Assembly (NCBI RefSeq): GCF_000611645.1
Contig: NW_014013599.1
Coordinates: 5,837 to 21,216, forward strand
Reading direction: 5' to 3'
DNA from: Monoraphidium neglectum
Taxonomy: Eukaryota > Chlorophyta > Chlorophyceae > Sphaeropleales > Selenastraceae
Length of the DNA: 15,380 bases
The position numbers and the translations under genes are program-made. Below the pieces are notes generated by a model. It made no database searches. It saw only the letters and a list, made by a program, of their open reading frames with translations, and was not told the origin of the DNA. Positions 1 through 10,208 of this stretch are shown here, piece by piece. The stretch's first letter is position 1; each line of letters begins with the position of its first letter.

Positions 1-233
1 GGGGGGGGGGGGGCGTGCATCGCAGGCGTGCCAGGGTGAGAGCGGGGCACGCGTCCTGTGAGGAGGCCGCTGCTTAGGCCCCGAACCAGGGCAGAAACGC
101 CTCAATGCTGCGTCGGCATTTGGGAAGCGAGGCGATCGGTGCTGTCCCCGCATTCCCCAATACCCCCACACGTCATCGCCGCCCCGCCGCCGCGCCGCGC
201 GCCCCCCGCCCCCCTTCCTCCTCCGGCACCCAC
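1..233 (-). other. Intron of ftsZ running off the left edge
   Basis: This stretch lies 3' of the last visible ftsZ exon, whose donor (GTGGGT on the minus strand) is at 228-233. I see no continuation of the FtsZ protein here, so I read it as intron up to the window edge. It begins with a run of 13 G (1-13), which may be a sequencing or assembly edge. Confidence 0.6.
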
Positions 234-2043
234 CCTGCAGCAGCCTGTCATTGGGGATCACGATGAGCGTGTCCACCGCGGCCTGCAGATTGCTGAGCGC
301 CTCGCGCGCCTGGTTGAGGCGCTGCCGCCCTTCAAACGTGAAGGGGATCGTCACGATGCTGCGCGAGGAGGGGAAGAGGGCGGGGCCGCGGGACACACCC
401 AAATGGTGGGCTCGTGGCCGCATTTGGGACTCTGTTGCGATCTGAAGCAGCACAGCCCCTGTGACATTGACAGTGTTCGAAACGGCTCCTTCCAACAGAA
501 TGCGGGACAGCCACGCAATGCTACCGATTCAGGCAGCCAGCTGGCACCCACCCGACGGTGAGGATGCCCTGTGCGCGTGCCGCTGCCGCCACCACGGGCG
601 CTGCTCCGCTGCCAGTGCCACCGCCCATGCCTGCCTGGGTGGGGTGAGGTGGCAGACAGGAAACAACAATTCAGTCCCTGCGCCCGCTGGTGTGCTGCAG
701 CCCTGGCACGAGAGGGACTCGGCCAACGCGCTCCAACAGCTGTGTGAGCCGCAAGAGCCCGTGCTGCGCCCGCCTCACCGTCACAAAGACCATGTCTGCC
801 CCGGACAGTGCCGCCTCCAGCTCGGTGCGGCTCTCGTTTGCCGCTTTCTGCAAAACACAGACGGCAGGTTGGATGAGCCATCAGTCGTGCCAGGAGAAGA
901 GACACCACGACCAAGCCCTACATCGACAACATGCAGACAGCGCGGCACCGCCCCAGGATTCTTCCTTGCATCCTGCGACCTCGTTTATTGCCGGGTACAG
1001 CGTCATTGCCCCGCTCCTGGCCCTTCATCCCAACCACAAGCTCCAGCGCGCAGGACTGCCGCACCCCGGCCCAACCCACCAGGCCGATGTCGGGGTTACC
1101 GCCCGCTCCGAGCCCACGGGTGAGCTGGCTGCCTATCTGGATCCTCTTGTTCGCATCCACTGGGGAGGCCGCCAGCGCCTGCAGGCGACAGTGGTAGCAC
1201 CCGGTTGCTTGACTGCACCGCTTATCACAGCCCGTGACAAGAGCGTGTTGCACCGCCCACGCTCGCTGACTTCACTTGGACTACGATGTTTCGACCCGTC
1301 CTACCCAATGACTACTCATTTCCTAACCTGCGCGTCTGTGTTGGTGACCCAGAACTCGACGCCGTTCATGCTTCCCTGCATCATCCTGTGGGTGTGCCAT
1401 GAGCGGGGCAAACACCACACATGCGAAGTCTTGTTGGGTGCAGGCCAGCAGGAGCACTAGTCACAGTGAGTAGCGAAAGCAAAACTCGAAAACAGCGAGT
1501 CTGATGCTGCCCCTGCTGTGACCTTGAAGTGGTCTCCCTGGATTGCGCCAGCACAATGGGCAACACGCACCTGTTCACTGCGTTTGAACCTCCACCGCCG
1601 ACGCCAATTACCTGCGTGCAAGGCCGCATAGTAGCAGGTTGCCACGGCAAGACGCCGGTGAGAGCAGCACGATGTTGGAGGGCCCCTGGGCAGCAATTAG
1701 CTGGGCCCGAGGGACAAATGCGTCCAGCGACAGCCGTGATGCAACGCACGATCGCGGGTCACGCAGCGCCCGCAGCTCACCACCACCCCACCCGTGTAGC
1801 CACTGATCATATATCTCAACTCACTTTGATGCTTGCGTGGTTGAAAAGCTGCCCAGCGCCTGCCCCACGCCGGACGTCCCTCGCAGCGCTTGGCGGGAGC
1901 CACAGCTCATCGGAGGGGCCCTGACGGCGTATAATAGAGCTTGAGGTCCTGCTTATCCATTTGTGGCGGCAAGCCAGCTGCGGGGCGCGATGCCCGGCCC
2001 CAAGCTGCGGCATCGCCGAGACTCCTCCCTGCCTGAGCTGCAT
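234..2043 (-). CDS. ftsZ: Plastid-division tubulin homologue FtsZ (FtsZ2-like), 3' end missing
   Basis: FtsZ is a GTPase that polymerises into the division ring; in green algae and plants the nuclear-encoded protein acts on the stromal side of the plastid envelope. Visible exons on the minus strand are 1825-2043, 1571-1611, 1328-1385, 1080-1178, 779-847, 552-634 and 234-358, all with GT-AG borders and matching phases. They encode in order an Arg/Ser-rich leader of about 65 residues (likely transit peptide), [30 protein letters not shown], the [14 protein letters not shown]-binding loop, DMVFVT, the tubulin signature GMGGGTGSG, and IPFTFEGR...[12 protein letters not shown]. The start is the first in-frame ATG of exon 1. 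The SMxGVEFW...NTD segment resembles plant FtsZ2 more than FtsZ1, but GSGAAPVV resembles FtsZ1. The rest of the GTPase domain and the C-terminal tail are off the left edge, so the FtsZ1/FtsZ2 choice is tentative. It is divergent from ARP7. Confidence 0.93.
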
Positions 2044-2932
2044 GACCAGTTTATGCTGCGTAACCTGAAGCAAAATTGTTGCTGTATGCACGACTTCTGA
2101 ACGTGCAGCGCACAGAGTACAAAAGATCAGATCGCAAGGCGGGAAAAACACCCACGCGGAGATCTGCGTTTTGGATCAGGTACAGCCGTGTGCAGTTGTG
2201 ATGGACGTGTATCTACATACCCTGCAATCGTCTCGCTTTAGGGGTTTGTTCGCGGCCACGTCGTCTCTGTACAGCAGGAGTGATGCAAGCTCAGTGGATG
2301 CAAGTGACTGCTTCAAGGTCGAACCACGAAGCTTTGTGTACAACGCATGCAAAGCGGGATCTCATATATCCTGGACATAACAATTCGTTCAACGCGACGG
2401 CTCGATCCAGATCTGGCAGCAGCAGCTCGCCGCTGTATAGTAGCGGACCACACTGCGAGATCACAATTATAGGCGTGGGTGTGGGAACAGCGCTCCAAGC
2501 AAGGCGACAGCGCACACTACCCTGTGCACACATGCACGCTTAGTGCTGCTGCTGCCTCTCGGCACGCGGCACCAGAGCGCCGACGATTGCCTGTGGGGCC
2601 GCCGGGCGCACACGCACTGCAAAGCAGCCACAGTTGCAGACAGCCGCGAGGTATTGGGAAGGCGCTACGCTGTGGTCGCGTAACACAGTGTTGCAGCCAC
2701 AGCAGCTTCATTTGCGCAATCGGCCGCAGTCGCCAACGCCGTCAGCAACGCTACACGCAAAGCCCGAAAGGACCGAGAGCGGCAGCATCAGCAGCAGCAG
2801 CAGCAGCAGTAGCAGCAGCAGGAGTAGCTGCAGCAGCAGAAGTACCAGCCGCAGCAGCAACAGCAGCAGCAGCAGCAGCAGTGGCCTGCAGAAGAAGCGG
2901 CGGCGGCAGCAGCAGCACGAGCAGCGGGGGCC
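2044..2932. promoter_or_regulatory. Divergent upstream region shared by ftsZ and ARP7
   Basis: This gap of 889 bp separates the start codons of two divergent genes and must contain both promoters and both 5' leaders. I recognise no TATA box or named element with confidence. The right third becomes strongly CAG/AGC-rich and is probably transcribed as the ARP7 leader. Open frames across it look like composition artefacts, with no family motifs. Confidence 0.55.
2777..2925 (+). repeat. Imperfect CAG/AGC trinucleotide tract in the ARP7 leader
   Basis: About 150 nt of near-continuous AGC/CAG triplets with occasional AGT, GAA and CGG variants end a few bases before the ARP7 ATG. The tract would be untranslated if the ATG at 2933 is used. 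All frames through it stay open for a long way, which explains spurious poly-Ser and poly-Ala reading frames here. Confidence 0.85.
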
Positions 2933-4171
2933 ATGGCCACGGACGCAGAGAAGCTGGGCAAGACCGTGGTGGTGGACTATGGCAGCGACACCATCAAGGC
3001 CGGCCGCGCGCGCGACGTGCCCAGCGAGAACGCCCTCTCATGCATCACCCCCAGCTTAGTGGAGCTCCGCTCCCCGGCACACCCAGACGCGGCCACCGCG
3101 CCGGGCGGCGCGCCGTGGCCGCGCGGCGAGGCGGTGCGGCGGGGCCGCATCGTGGACGTGCAGCGGTTCGAGTCGCTGCTGCACCACGTGCTGTTTGAGC
3201 GCATGCGCTGGCGGTATGGCAGGGAGGACTGCCTCGTCATCGTGGAGCCCGTGCTGACGTCGCGCTCCGAGCGCGAGGCGGTCGTGCAGATGGCCTTCGA
3301 GTCATTCAACGTGAGGGGGCTGTTTGTGTGCGATGCGGCGGCGTGCGCGCTGTACGCGTGCAACAAGCAGGTCGGGCTCACAGTGGACATCGGCCACGGC
3401 AAGGCCGTCGTCGCGGCGGTCGCGGAGGGCGCCACGCACGTGGCAGGCGCCGCGCAGCTGCCGTGGGCCGGCGAGGAGCTGACCGCCTACACCGCGCAGC
3501 TGCTCGCGCGCGGCGGCGGCGCCCGCGGTGCTGCGACGGCAAACCTGCCGCCGGAGCAGCTGCGGGCGCTCAAGGAGCAGATCGCCTGCGCCGCAGCGAC
3601 CGCTGAGGACTTTGCGGCGATCACGTCAGGCGACCCCGTGCGCGCCGCCGGCGGCGAGGCGGCGTCGGCGCACGGGGCGGCGGACAAGCAGCAGCAGGCC
3701 AACATCGCTCAGCACGAGGAGGCGTGGCGGCGCGCGCGGCGCAGCTTCACGCTGCCCGACGGCCAGACCATCACCCTGGCTGGCGACGAGGGCTACCGGC
3801 TGGGTGAGGCGCTCGTGCGGCCGACGTCCGCGGGCCTGGCGGCGCCGACCCTCGCGGACGCCTGCTGCGACGTGGTCGCCGCGCTCATGGAGGCGCCCAG
3901 CCGGCGCGCGGTGTGGGAGAGCGTGCTGGTGACGGGCGGCACGGGGGCGATCCCGGGGCTGCGGGAGCGGCTGATGGCTGAGCTGCCGCTGGTGGGGCCG
4001 CCTAGCGCGGGCTTCGCGCTGATGCCGCTGCCCAACTACATGCCGCCAGATGCTCGCAAGCACGCGGCGTGGATGGGGGGCGCGGTGCTGTCGCGGGTGG
4101 CGATGCACCAGATGATCACGCCGAACGAGTACTCTGAATTCGGGCCCGCGGTCGTGGGGCGCATCATATGA
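2933..4171 (+). CDS. ARP7: Actin-related protein, ARP7-like (412 aa, intronless)
   Basis: Plant ARP7 is a nuclear actin-related protein associated with SWI/SNF-type chromatin remodelling. The match is seen at the N-terminal phosphate-1 strand (VVVDYGSDTIKAG, residues 12-24), in MAFESFNVRGLFV, in phosphate-2 VDIGHGK (151-157), in the adenine-side VTGGTG (333-338), and in the tail NYMPPDARKHAAWMGGA...GPAVV, which tracks plant ARP7 to within a few residues of the end. The start is the ATG in gccATGGcc, a strong eukaryotic context. At 412 aa it is longer than plant ARP7 (about 363). The extra residues fall in a Pro/Ala-rich loop near residues 48-65 and Ala/Gln-rich loops near 200-265. There is no intron, although its neighbours have four to seven or more. 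The TGA stop is where the family ends, so TGA is a stop codon in this genome. ARP7 is clearly the nearest family that I recognise. Confidence 0.9.
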   Translation: MATDAEKLGKTVVVDYGSDTIKAGRARDVPSENALSCITPSLVELRSPAHPDAATAPGGAPWPRGEAVRRGRIVDVQRFESLLHHVLFERMRWRYGREDCLVIVEPVLTSRSEREAVVQMAFESFNVRGLFVCDAAACALYACNKQVGLTVDIGHGKAVVAAVAEGATHVAGAAQLPWAGEELTAYTAQLLARGGGARGAATANLPPEQLRALKEQIACAAATAEDFAAITSGDPVRAAGGEAASAHGAADKQQQANIAQHEEAWRRARRSFTLPDGQTITLAGDEGYRLGEALVRPTSAGLAAPTLADACCDVVAALMEAPSRRAVWESVLVTGGTGAIPGLRERLMAELPLVGPPSAGFALMPLPNYMPPDARKHAAWMGGAVLSRVAMHQMITPNEYSEFGPAVVGRII

Positions 4172-4534
4172 CCTCAAGCTCATCAAACTCACCCACAAGG
4201 GACTCACTTCATGACTGACTGCCTGCACGCGCAAACAGCCCCCTGCTGCATGCTCACCCATGAAGGCAGTGTCCCATCCCGCGGCTTGCATCGACCCAAA
4301 ACCTTTGCTTGTGCATCCGACTACTTACATGTGTGTTGACAGCGCACAGAATCAGCGCCGCTGCACAAACCCGCTGAGACATGCGGGCATTACTCGCTCA
4401 CACAACAGTAACAGGTGCATAAATGGCAACCTGTACATTCAACCACACATAACCTGGGTATGCATGGCATGATATTCACAACAGCACAAAATCCATGACA
4501 GATCACGCAAAAATGGCCAGCTCGTGGCTCAGAT
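4172..4534. other. Convergent 3' regions of ARP7 (+) and copy A (-)
   Basis: No gene is seen. The stretch should hold the 3' UTRs of ARP7 and, on the other strand, of the eight-cysteine gene. It is almost perfectly repeated at 12324-12680. Confidence 0.6.
4325..4329 (-). terminator. Possible TGTAA polyadenylation signal for copy A
   Basis: The minus strand reads TGTAAG here, about 205 nt past the stop of copy A. TGTAA is the usual chlorophyte poly(A) signal. The same pentamer is kept at 12471-12475 below copy B. It is only five bases, so it could be chance. Confidence 0.35.
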
Positions 4535-5449
4535 TCAGCAGCCGCCTGTCTTGGCCTGCGTATTGCAGAGGGTGACGCGTGGGCAGCCGAGTTGTGGTGA
4601 CGTCAGATGAGTGAAATACAAGGGAAGGCCCCACACAGCCCTGCGTGTTAATGGCCTGTGCCCCGGCTTGGCGATGCGTGTGCGCACGTTGGGGATGCCG
4701 CAGGTCTTCAGGAACACGCTGAAGGTGTTGGCGTTGAGCCCTGCGATGCCGGCCTTGGAGAGGCGGCCCTCGAGGAAGGTGGACACCTGCAGGTTGGGGT
4801 TTGGGCGGGCGAGGGGTACGACATCAGTGCTGTGGTCTTGGCAAAGCACAAAGTTTTGGCTGCAAGGTCAGAGCCAAGCGGGCGTCTAATTGGCTGCTTG
4901 GCGTCCTCACCAGTGTGCAGCTCCAAGCAGAATTATTATGCTCACTCAGAGCGTCAACTCAGGATTGACCCTCCGCAGACCGCACCCCACCTCCTTATCG
5001 CAAAGGCAGCCCTGGAAGTTGCCGCCGTTCAGGGTGGCCTTGGTCTGCGGTTTGATCGTGTGCGATGTAATCAGTAATACTGGGCAAGACAGGTGAGTGG
5101 TGGTGTGTTGCCAGGGCTCGCGCCCCTGGCGGGGGCTGTGCCAGGGCGCGACGCTCCTGGACGCGTCCGGGCAAGCTTCAACGCCCACACAGCCAGCGTG
5201 CTGCGGGGCGCCAGCTAGTCATGGTGGCCATGAACAGGCGCTTGCGGAAGGTCCAGCGCGTGGCTTGGCAGGTGTCCCAGCGGGACAGACGCTAACCCCC
5301 CATCAACAAACTACCCACCTCCGCGCAGCACTTCTGCAGGTTGAAGTTGACGCAGGAGGGCACGCGCTTCCTGAGGCCGGCCTCCGCGCCGGCCTGGTTG
5401 AAGGACCCAACGCACCGCTTGTAGGCAGGGCTCTGGAGCAGCTCGCGAC
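4535..5449 (-). CDS. Eight-cysteine (LTP-like) small protein, copy A; exons 2-5 only
   Basis: The exons are 5319-5449 (131 nt), 4991-5044 (54), 4688-4786 (99) and 4535-4555 (21). All have GT-AG borders and phases identical to copy B. They encode a cysteine order of C, C, CC, CLC, C, C with landmarks SPAYKRC, LQKCCAE, FQGCLCDKE, GLNANTF, LKTCGIPN and a terminal AKTGGC followed by TGA. The order is that of plant non-specific lipid-transfer proteins and related seed albumins. Against copy B the coding exons differ by only a couple of residues in exon 4. The matching block stops in intron 1. Between 5599 and 6040 I found no exon with a signal peptide and the required phase-1 donor, so the gene may be 5'-truncated, or may use an unrelated first exon. 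The function is unknown; an extracellular lipid-binding role is only a guess from the fold pattern. Confidence 0.75.
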
Positions 5450-5598
5450 CTGGAGAGTTTGGGTTACCAGGGTGTGACGCGCGCACGGGTGTTTCAGCCA
5501 AGAACCGGGGGCAAAGAGTGCTGTGAGCTGTGGGAGGTGGGTAGGTAGTGACAGTTGGGACTGCGCGCTGAAAGACGGCTGTTGCCGGCCCAAGACCA

Positions 5599-6039
5599 CA
5601 CCCAGGCATAGAATGTGGGCAGGTGAAGCGCTGCGCAGGCCACGGCAAGCACCTGGGCGTTAAGGTTGCAACGGGCAAGCGCAAGGTAGGGTGTCGCTGT
5701 AAACACCCTACCAACCAATCGGTCAAAATTGGCGGCACGGCTTCAGCAGGAGGCTTGGCCGGCATGCACGACAACGTGAGGAAGGCCAAAGCCCCCATAA
5801 TGCGCACATTCTGCACCACTGCACCAACACAGCTGGCTTTATCGCGAGTTGCCAATGCCTCGGATAGGACAAGGCTGGTACCCTGCACCAAGCGCTGTGA
5901 CCATGCAATACTGCAGCCCTACATCTTCAAACCTTCACATGTGGGAGCTTGGCACCACAGCAACCCACCGTGCCCTTGTCCAAAATGTGAGTCAGCTGAG
6001 TGAGCACCAGCTGCCACGGATGTCCCCACCGCAGCCCGC
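5599..6039. other. No recognised gene; junction region left of the CRN-RHS gene
   Basis: This stretch follows the end of the direct repeat and precedes the last possible stop of the CRN-RHS gene. A short minus-strand hydrophobic frame near 5760-5800 was tested as a first exon for copy A, but its nearby donors are in the wrong phase. Nothing else is recognisable. Confidence 0.5.
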
Positions 6040-6531
6040 TCATGGTGCAGTCGCGGGTGCTTGGACGCCATCGTTGCTGCTGCGGTTGCTGCGGGGCTGT
6101 ACGTCCAGCGCCATTACCCACTGCCCTAGTGACTGCAGTTGTGCAGGCACCCGCTTCTGCTCACCACCAGCCCGCTTGGTCAGTCAAGGCTGCCATGCAA
6201 AGCTGTCAAACTTCTCTGGCGGCACCACGAACACCAGCCGCGCCGCCTTGCTGCGCTCCGGGCCCAGCCGTGCGAGCAAGTCCAGCACTGGCTGAGCTTG
6301 GATACCGTGCTGCAGGCTGACTGTGAAATGGAGGATAAGGGGCTGGTCGCAGCACAGCACCGCGTCCCACGCAGCGTTGTTGCTGGTGCGTGGCCTGATG
6401 TACACATTCTGTTGGAGGCTCAATGCACCCGCACTCTGCAGACAGGGGCCATCCCACTGCAACGTCACGCCGCGCGGAAGAGTGTATTTGCTGCTCGCGG
6501 CGCTCGATCGCAGCACCTGCTGCTCAACCAG

Positions 6532-6699
6532 TGCCTGCTGCTGCTGCTGCTGCTGCTGCTCCTGCTCCTGCTGCTGCGTCTGTTGCTGCTCCTGTTCCTG
6601 CTGCTCGTGCTGCCGCTGCTGCTTCTGCGGTGGCTCCAGCAGCTGCTCCTCCTGCTGCTCCTGCACCCCGTGTAGCTGTCGCTGCCTGTCCTGCAGTTG

Positions 6700-6753
<54 letters not shown>

Positions 6754-6770
6754 CTGCTGCTGCTCATGCG
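6532..6770 (-). repeat. CAG tract encoding a Gln-rich linker in the nuclease domain
   Basis: On the minus strand this is a run of CAG codons with Glu, Arg, Leu and Pro interruptions. It includes one uninterrupted stretch of about 16 Gln at 6705-6751 and another of about 8 at 6535-6560. It opens exon 8 and separates the LRGVLFE part of the nuclease domain from its NAAWDAV part. Confidence 0.9.
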
Positions 6771-7155
6771 TCTGCAAATGATGGGGACAGGTGTGCAGAA
6801 CCCGCAAATGAACGAGCAGCTTGGAGATGTATGTCAGCACAGGCATTGTATTATGAAGGTGGTGTCACTGTCCTCTGCCATTTAGGCATCGCTGCCCGCC
6901 ACCATCGGATGATGGCGGAATGGCAAAGCGGTGTATTGAAGTTGTTATTGTGTTGTTGTATTCATGAGCATCTGCAGACATGTACTAGGATGGCAGGAAG
7001 GGTGAGCCTCCCTTGTGATACAGGCCATGGGTCTGCTGGCGGTGCCAGGTGGCCACAGTAGACACCCAGCAACCCAGTAACACACACCATGCCCACGTAT
7101 GGGCCCTGGCCTCAGCGTCTGTGGGCGCCGACAGATCACCAGCAGGCCCCGTACG

Positions 7156-7169
7156 CACACACACACACA
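7156..7169 (+). repeat. CA dinucleotide microsatellite (7 units)
   Basis: Seven CA units in the largest intron of the CRN-RHS gene (6772-7503). No exon is needed in this intron, because the flanking exons join in phase 0. Confidence 0.9.
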
Positions 7170-10100
7170 TCCCAAGCCACACGCTGGACCTTTCGCAGGC
7201 GCCTGTTCACGGCCATAATGAGTAGCTGGCGCCCCGCTAATGTGGTGATAAATTGGAGTATCCTAGCGTTTGACCAGCGCTCTAATGCTGGAGCGAACTC
7301 CGACAACTAGGCAACGCAACAAATATGCACCTAGCCGGCCCACAGGGGGGGACAAGGGTGTGCCTGGCACTAGCGCATTTCATTCAGTTCGGTTGCCAGG
7401 AGCTGACCAGTAGTGGCAGTTGCAGCACAACCCGTAGGTGACGCAAGGGGAGGGCGGATGATTTGCAACCGCATGTGATGAGAGTTCACAGGAAAGCACC
7501 CACCTGCATGCCGGACGTGGGGCCGCCACTAAGCTGCGCCTGCTGCTGCTGCTGCTGACCACCATCCACGACCTCATGGTGGGATTCTGGCTCGTTGTCC
7601 ACTTCAAGCAGGAGCTTGGCCTCATCGTACTCTGTTGTATCTGTGCGGTTAGGGCGCCTGCGAGACGGGCGCAGCTGGCGCATGGCGCAGGAGATGCCGC
7701 CCTGCAAAACGACGTTGTGGCTGTACTGCTCAAACAGCACGCCCCTCAGGCTTGCCATGGGAGGGTGGCTGCCAGAAGCCACCAGGAAGTCCCGCAGGTC
7801 ACTGTGCTTCTCGGCCTCTAGGGCCTCCAGCACCAGCCGGGCAGCGTGGGGCGAGGCGAACCACGCATAGCGAACCCGAAAGTCCGGGGTCACCTGCAGC
7901 GTCGATGGTGCGACAAACAACTGAATTATTTCGCTTCGTTTCAAAAGCAAGGAACACGGTGATAGGCACACATTAAGTCCAGACACCAGCAAGCATGCCC
8001 CAGCAGATGTGATGACACACCTTGAAGTGGCCCAGGGTATGGCTGAAGTCAGCTTGGTACATCGCGGGATCGCTCATGGCCCTCACAAGCTCGGACACGC
8101 TCTTCGCCCTCACTCTCTCCTTGAGCCTTATCTCGGGCTGGTCTGTGGGCACCGCCAGAACACGCCTGACGCTGCCGCCAAACCATGTGAAGCTCGTGAG
8201 CATGGCTTCCGGGGAAATTCGTGGGTACAGGCGCGCCCTGCAGGCCTCCAACTCCGCCAAGCTCCACACGGGCATGTAGAGTGGGTCTTGGGAGCCGCTG
8301 TGAACGGCGCAGAAGGCATTTGGGTATGTATGGACTGACATAGCCCCACTTGTGCACATGGGCAGAGATGAAGCTGCAGTATGCATGTGCGAATTGCAGA
8401 GCAGGTACCCACAACTTCGCGCAGTTGCCGCGTGGCTGGCAGCCACTACCAGGGTCCCAGATGATATAGCAACTGAAGGACCCACCTGCCCTTCAAAAAC
8501 GTATTGAAGTTGCAGTGGTTTGGCGAGGAGAGCACCACCGTCGTGTACTCGCCACCGAACTCGAGGCCGGGTGGTGGTGGCCCGTCGATGATGCGCCAGA
8601 TGTTGCGACCATCAGCTGAGGGGGGGAAATGAGGGACGTGGATTTTAGGCGCATGACTTACCCTGCCGCACGCTCTGCAAGGCAGCACTGATGGACCTGT
8701 CACCGCATGCACATGGTTGCTGTGGGTGTGCTGGTGCTCATGTGACACGTGGGGACCAGAATAATGTGCACATGTGTAATTTGCCCCATACCATTTCATT
8801 TCTCAACTCACTTCCAGAAGGAGGCAACGACACGGCTTGTGCAGCCTTGACCGCGCCGCCCCGGAAGTCAAATTGGAGAAGCACTCTCCCCTCGTTGCCC
8901 TGACGCTCGTCTCACACGAGCTGCTGCTGTTTGCTGAGCTGCTGTATAAAATACAGTGCAGCTGCGCTCTTGCCAACGCCTGGCGTGCCTGTGATGATGA
9001 AAGCCAGCGGCTCTGCAGCCTGGCTGCAACGCTGCTGCATCAGGTCGAACAGCTGCCTGTAGCAGGTCCTCACATACAGGCTCTTGCGGAGCGGTGCTGG
9101 CAGAGCCCGCTCCAGACCCATTGGCAGGCGCAAGCACATGTCCTTCTCCTCCAGGCAGATCAGCTGCTCGGCCCACTCCGTGAGAAACTCACTGGACAGG
9201 CAGGCTGCAGGCGACAGCAAGAGGGCGAGAGCAAAGCGTTGCGTATAGGTGGGTGCTGTGAACTAACTGGAACAAACGAACCCCTCCCACCCAGCCAGCA
9301 ACATGTGCTGTGTCCACAAGGCGCAAACCCCATCCACTGGCGTGGATCGCAGGCTGCATGCCTCACCTGCTGCTGCTGCTGCTCCAGCGTCACAGACATG
9401 AGGGACAAGGGGTGTGGCAATTGCCGGTGACGCCAGAAAAATGCGGGGAGGGAAGCCAGCAGGTGGTGTAGGGCACGCAATGTTGGCCATGAGTTCGAAC
9501 GTGGCTGAGCACTGAACATTGTCTCCCTCCACCAAGGCCAGCGGCGTTTGCTGTGGCCAACCCCATGAAGCCCACGGCACAGCCGGTAGGTGATGTGGAC
9601 TGGAAGATGCACACAAAGCGCACCTGACGCAGACGCTTGTGCGCCTGGAGAACAGCAAAGAACAGAATGGTTGGCGGCACAAGGCATCGCATGAGAACCG
9701 TCGAGGAGCCAGCAGGTAGTGGTACGCAGCATATGCGCAGGGCACGGGAGGTGCGAGGAGGGGGGGGGAGCAGAACCACGTGAATAGTGGTGTCATGGGC
9801 TTTCCTTTGCAGAGGACGAGGCAAGGTTGACACAGATGTAAAGTATGCAACATGGTTCTAAACCAGCTGCTGCACATGCCAAATGTAGCAGAGCTCCAGC
9901 TCCGTGGCGCCTGGTAGCAAATGCCGAGACAGGCAGAACCCCACCCTCCCGAAAGCCGGCGGCCACATGGTGGGCGCGAGCTCCATGCAGTGGGATGTGT
10001 TGCAAGGCGGGAAGAAATGCAGGCCTGATGTGACCTTGGCAGCTGACATTGCGCAACTCCTGTGCTGCTCAATCGGCTGTTGAAAAAACATGTGGATGCA

Positions 10101-10208
10101 GATGGGTCATGCGTAACAAGTTGTAGGCTCAGCGTGTCATGCGACCTGCATGTGCCATGTGCACAACCAAGACACACCTGGCTGCTGTTCCATGGCCAGC
10201 AACTCTTT

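Larger units (their letters stand above)
3951..5598 (+). repeat. Direct-repeat block, left copy (ARP7 3' end plus eight-cysteine exons 5-2)
   Basis: This block of 1648 bp recurs in the same orientation at 12103-13818. It starts inside ARP7 at tcccggggctgc and ends in intron 1 of the eight-cysteine gene at ggcccaagacca; the two copies diverge abruptly outside these points. Within the block there are scattered substitutions and a few indels. The left copy has a 6-nt gain just after the ARP7 stop, and it lacks about 55 nt in intron 4 and about 25 nt in intron 3 relative to the right copy. Confidence 0.95.

Noticed and set aside
58..561. Long plus-strand open frame (167 codons)
   Set aside because: It overlaps FtsZ exons on the opposite strand, starts at GTG, and is a GC-rich shadow without motifs.
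690..1460. 256-codon plus-strand frame
   Set aside because: It is antisense to five FtsZ exons and shows no recognisable domain; the minus-strand exons explain the sequence.
2479..3198. Plus-strand frames with Ala, Ser or Arg runs through the CAG tract
   Set aside because: The runs are just CAG read in other frames and overlap the well-supported ARP7 start.
5723..5908. Hydrophobic minus-strand stretch as the first exon of copy A
   Set aside because: The possible donors nearby are in phase 0 or 2, while exon 2 requires phase 1, and the positively charged start typical of copy B is missing.
6323..6781. Plus-strand poly-Cys, poly-Ala and poly-Leu frames over the CTG run
   Set aside because: These are translations of the repeat on the wrong strand. 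The minus-strand Gln frame continues into conserved nuclease sequence.
8912..8914. TGA as a sense codon or selenocysteine
   Set aside because: TGA ends ARP7 and all three eight-cysteine genes at expected places, and no family member I know has selenocysteine here.
9367..10042. Alternative frames for CRN-RHS exons 2 and 3
   Set aside because: Other frames are open too. I kept the ones whose phases connect exon 1 to the P-loop exon, but protein similarity here is weak, so this is a preference rather than a proof.
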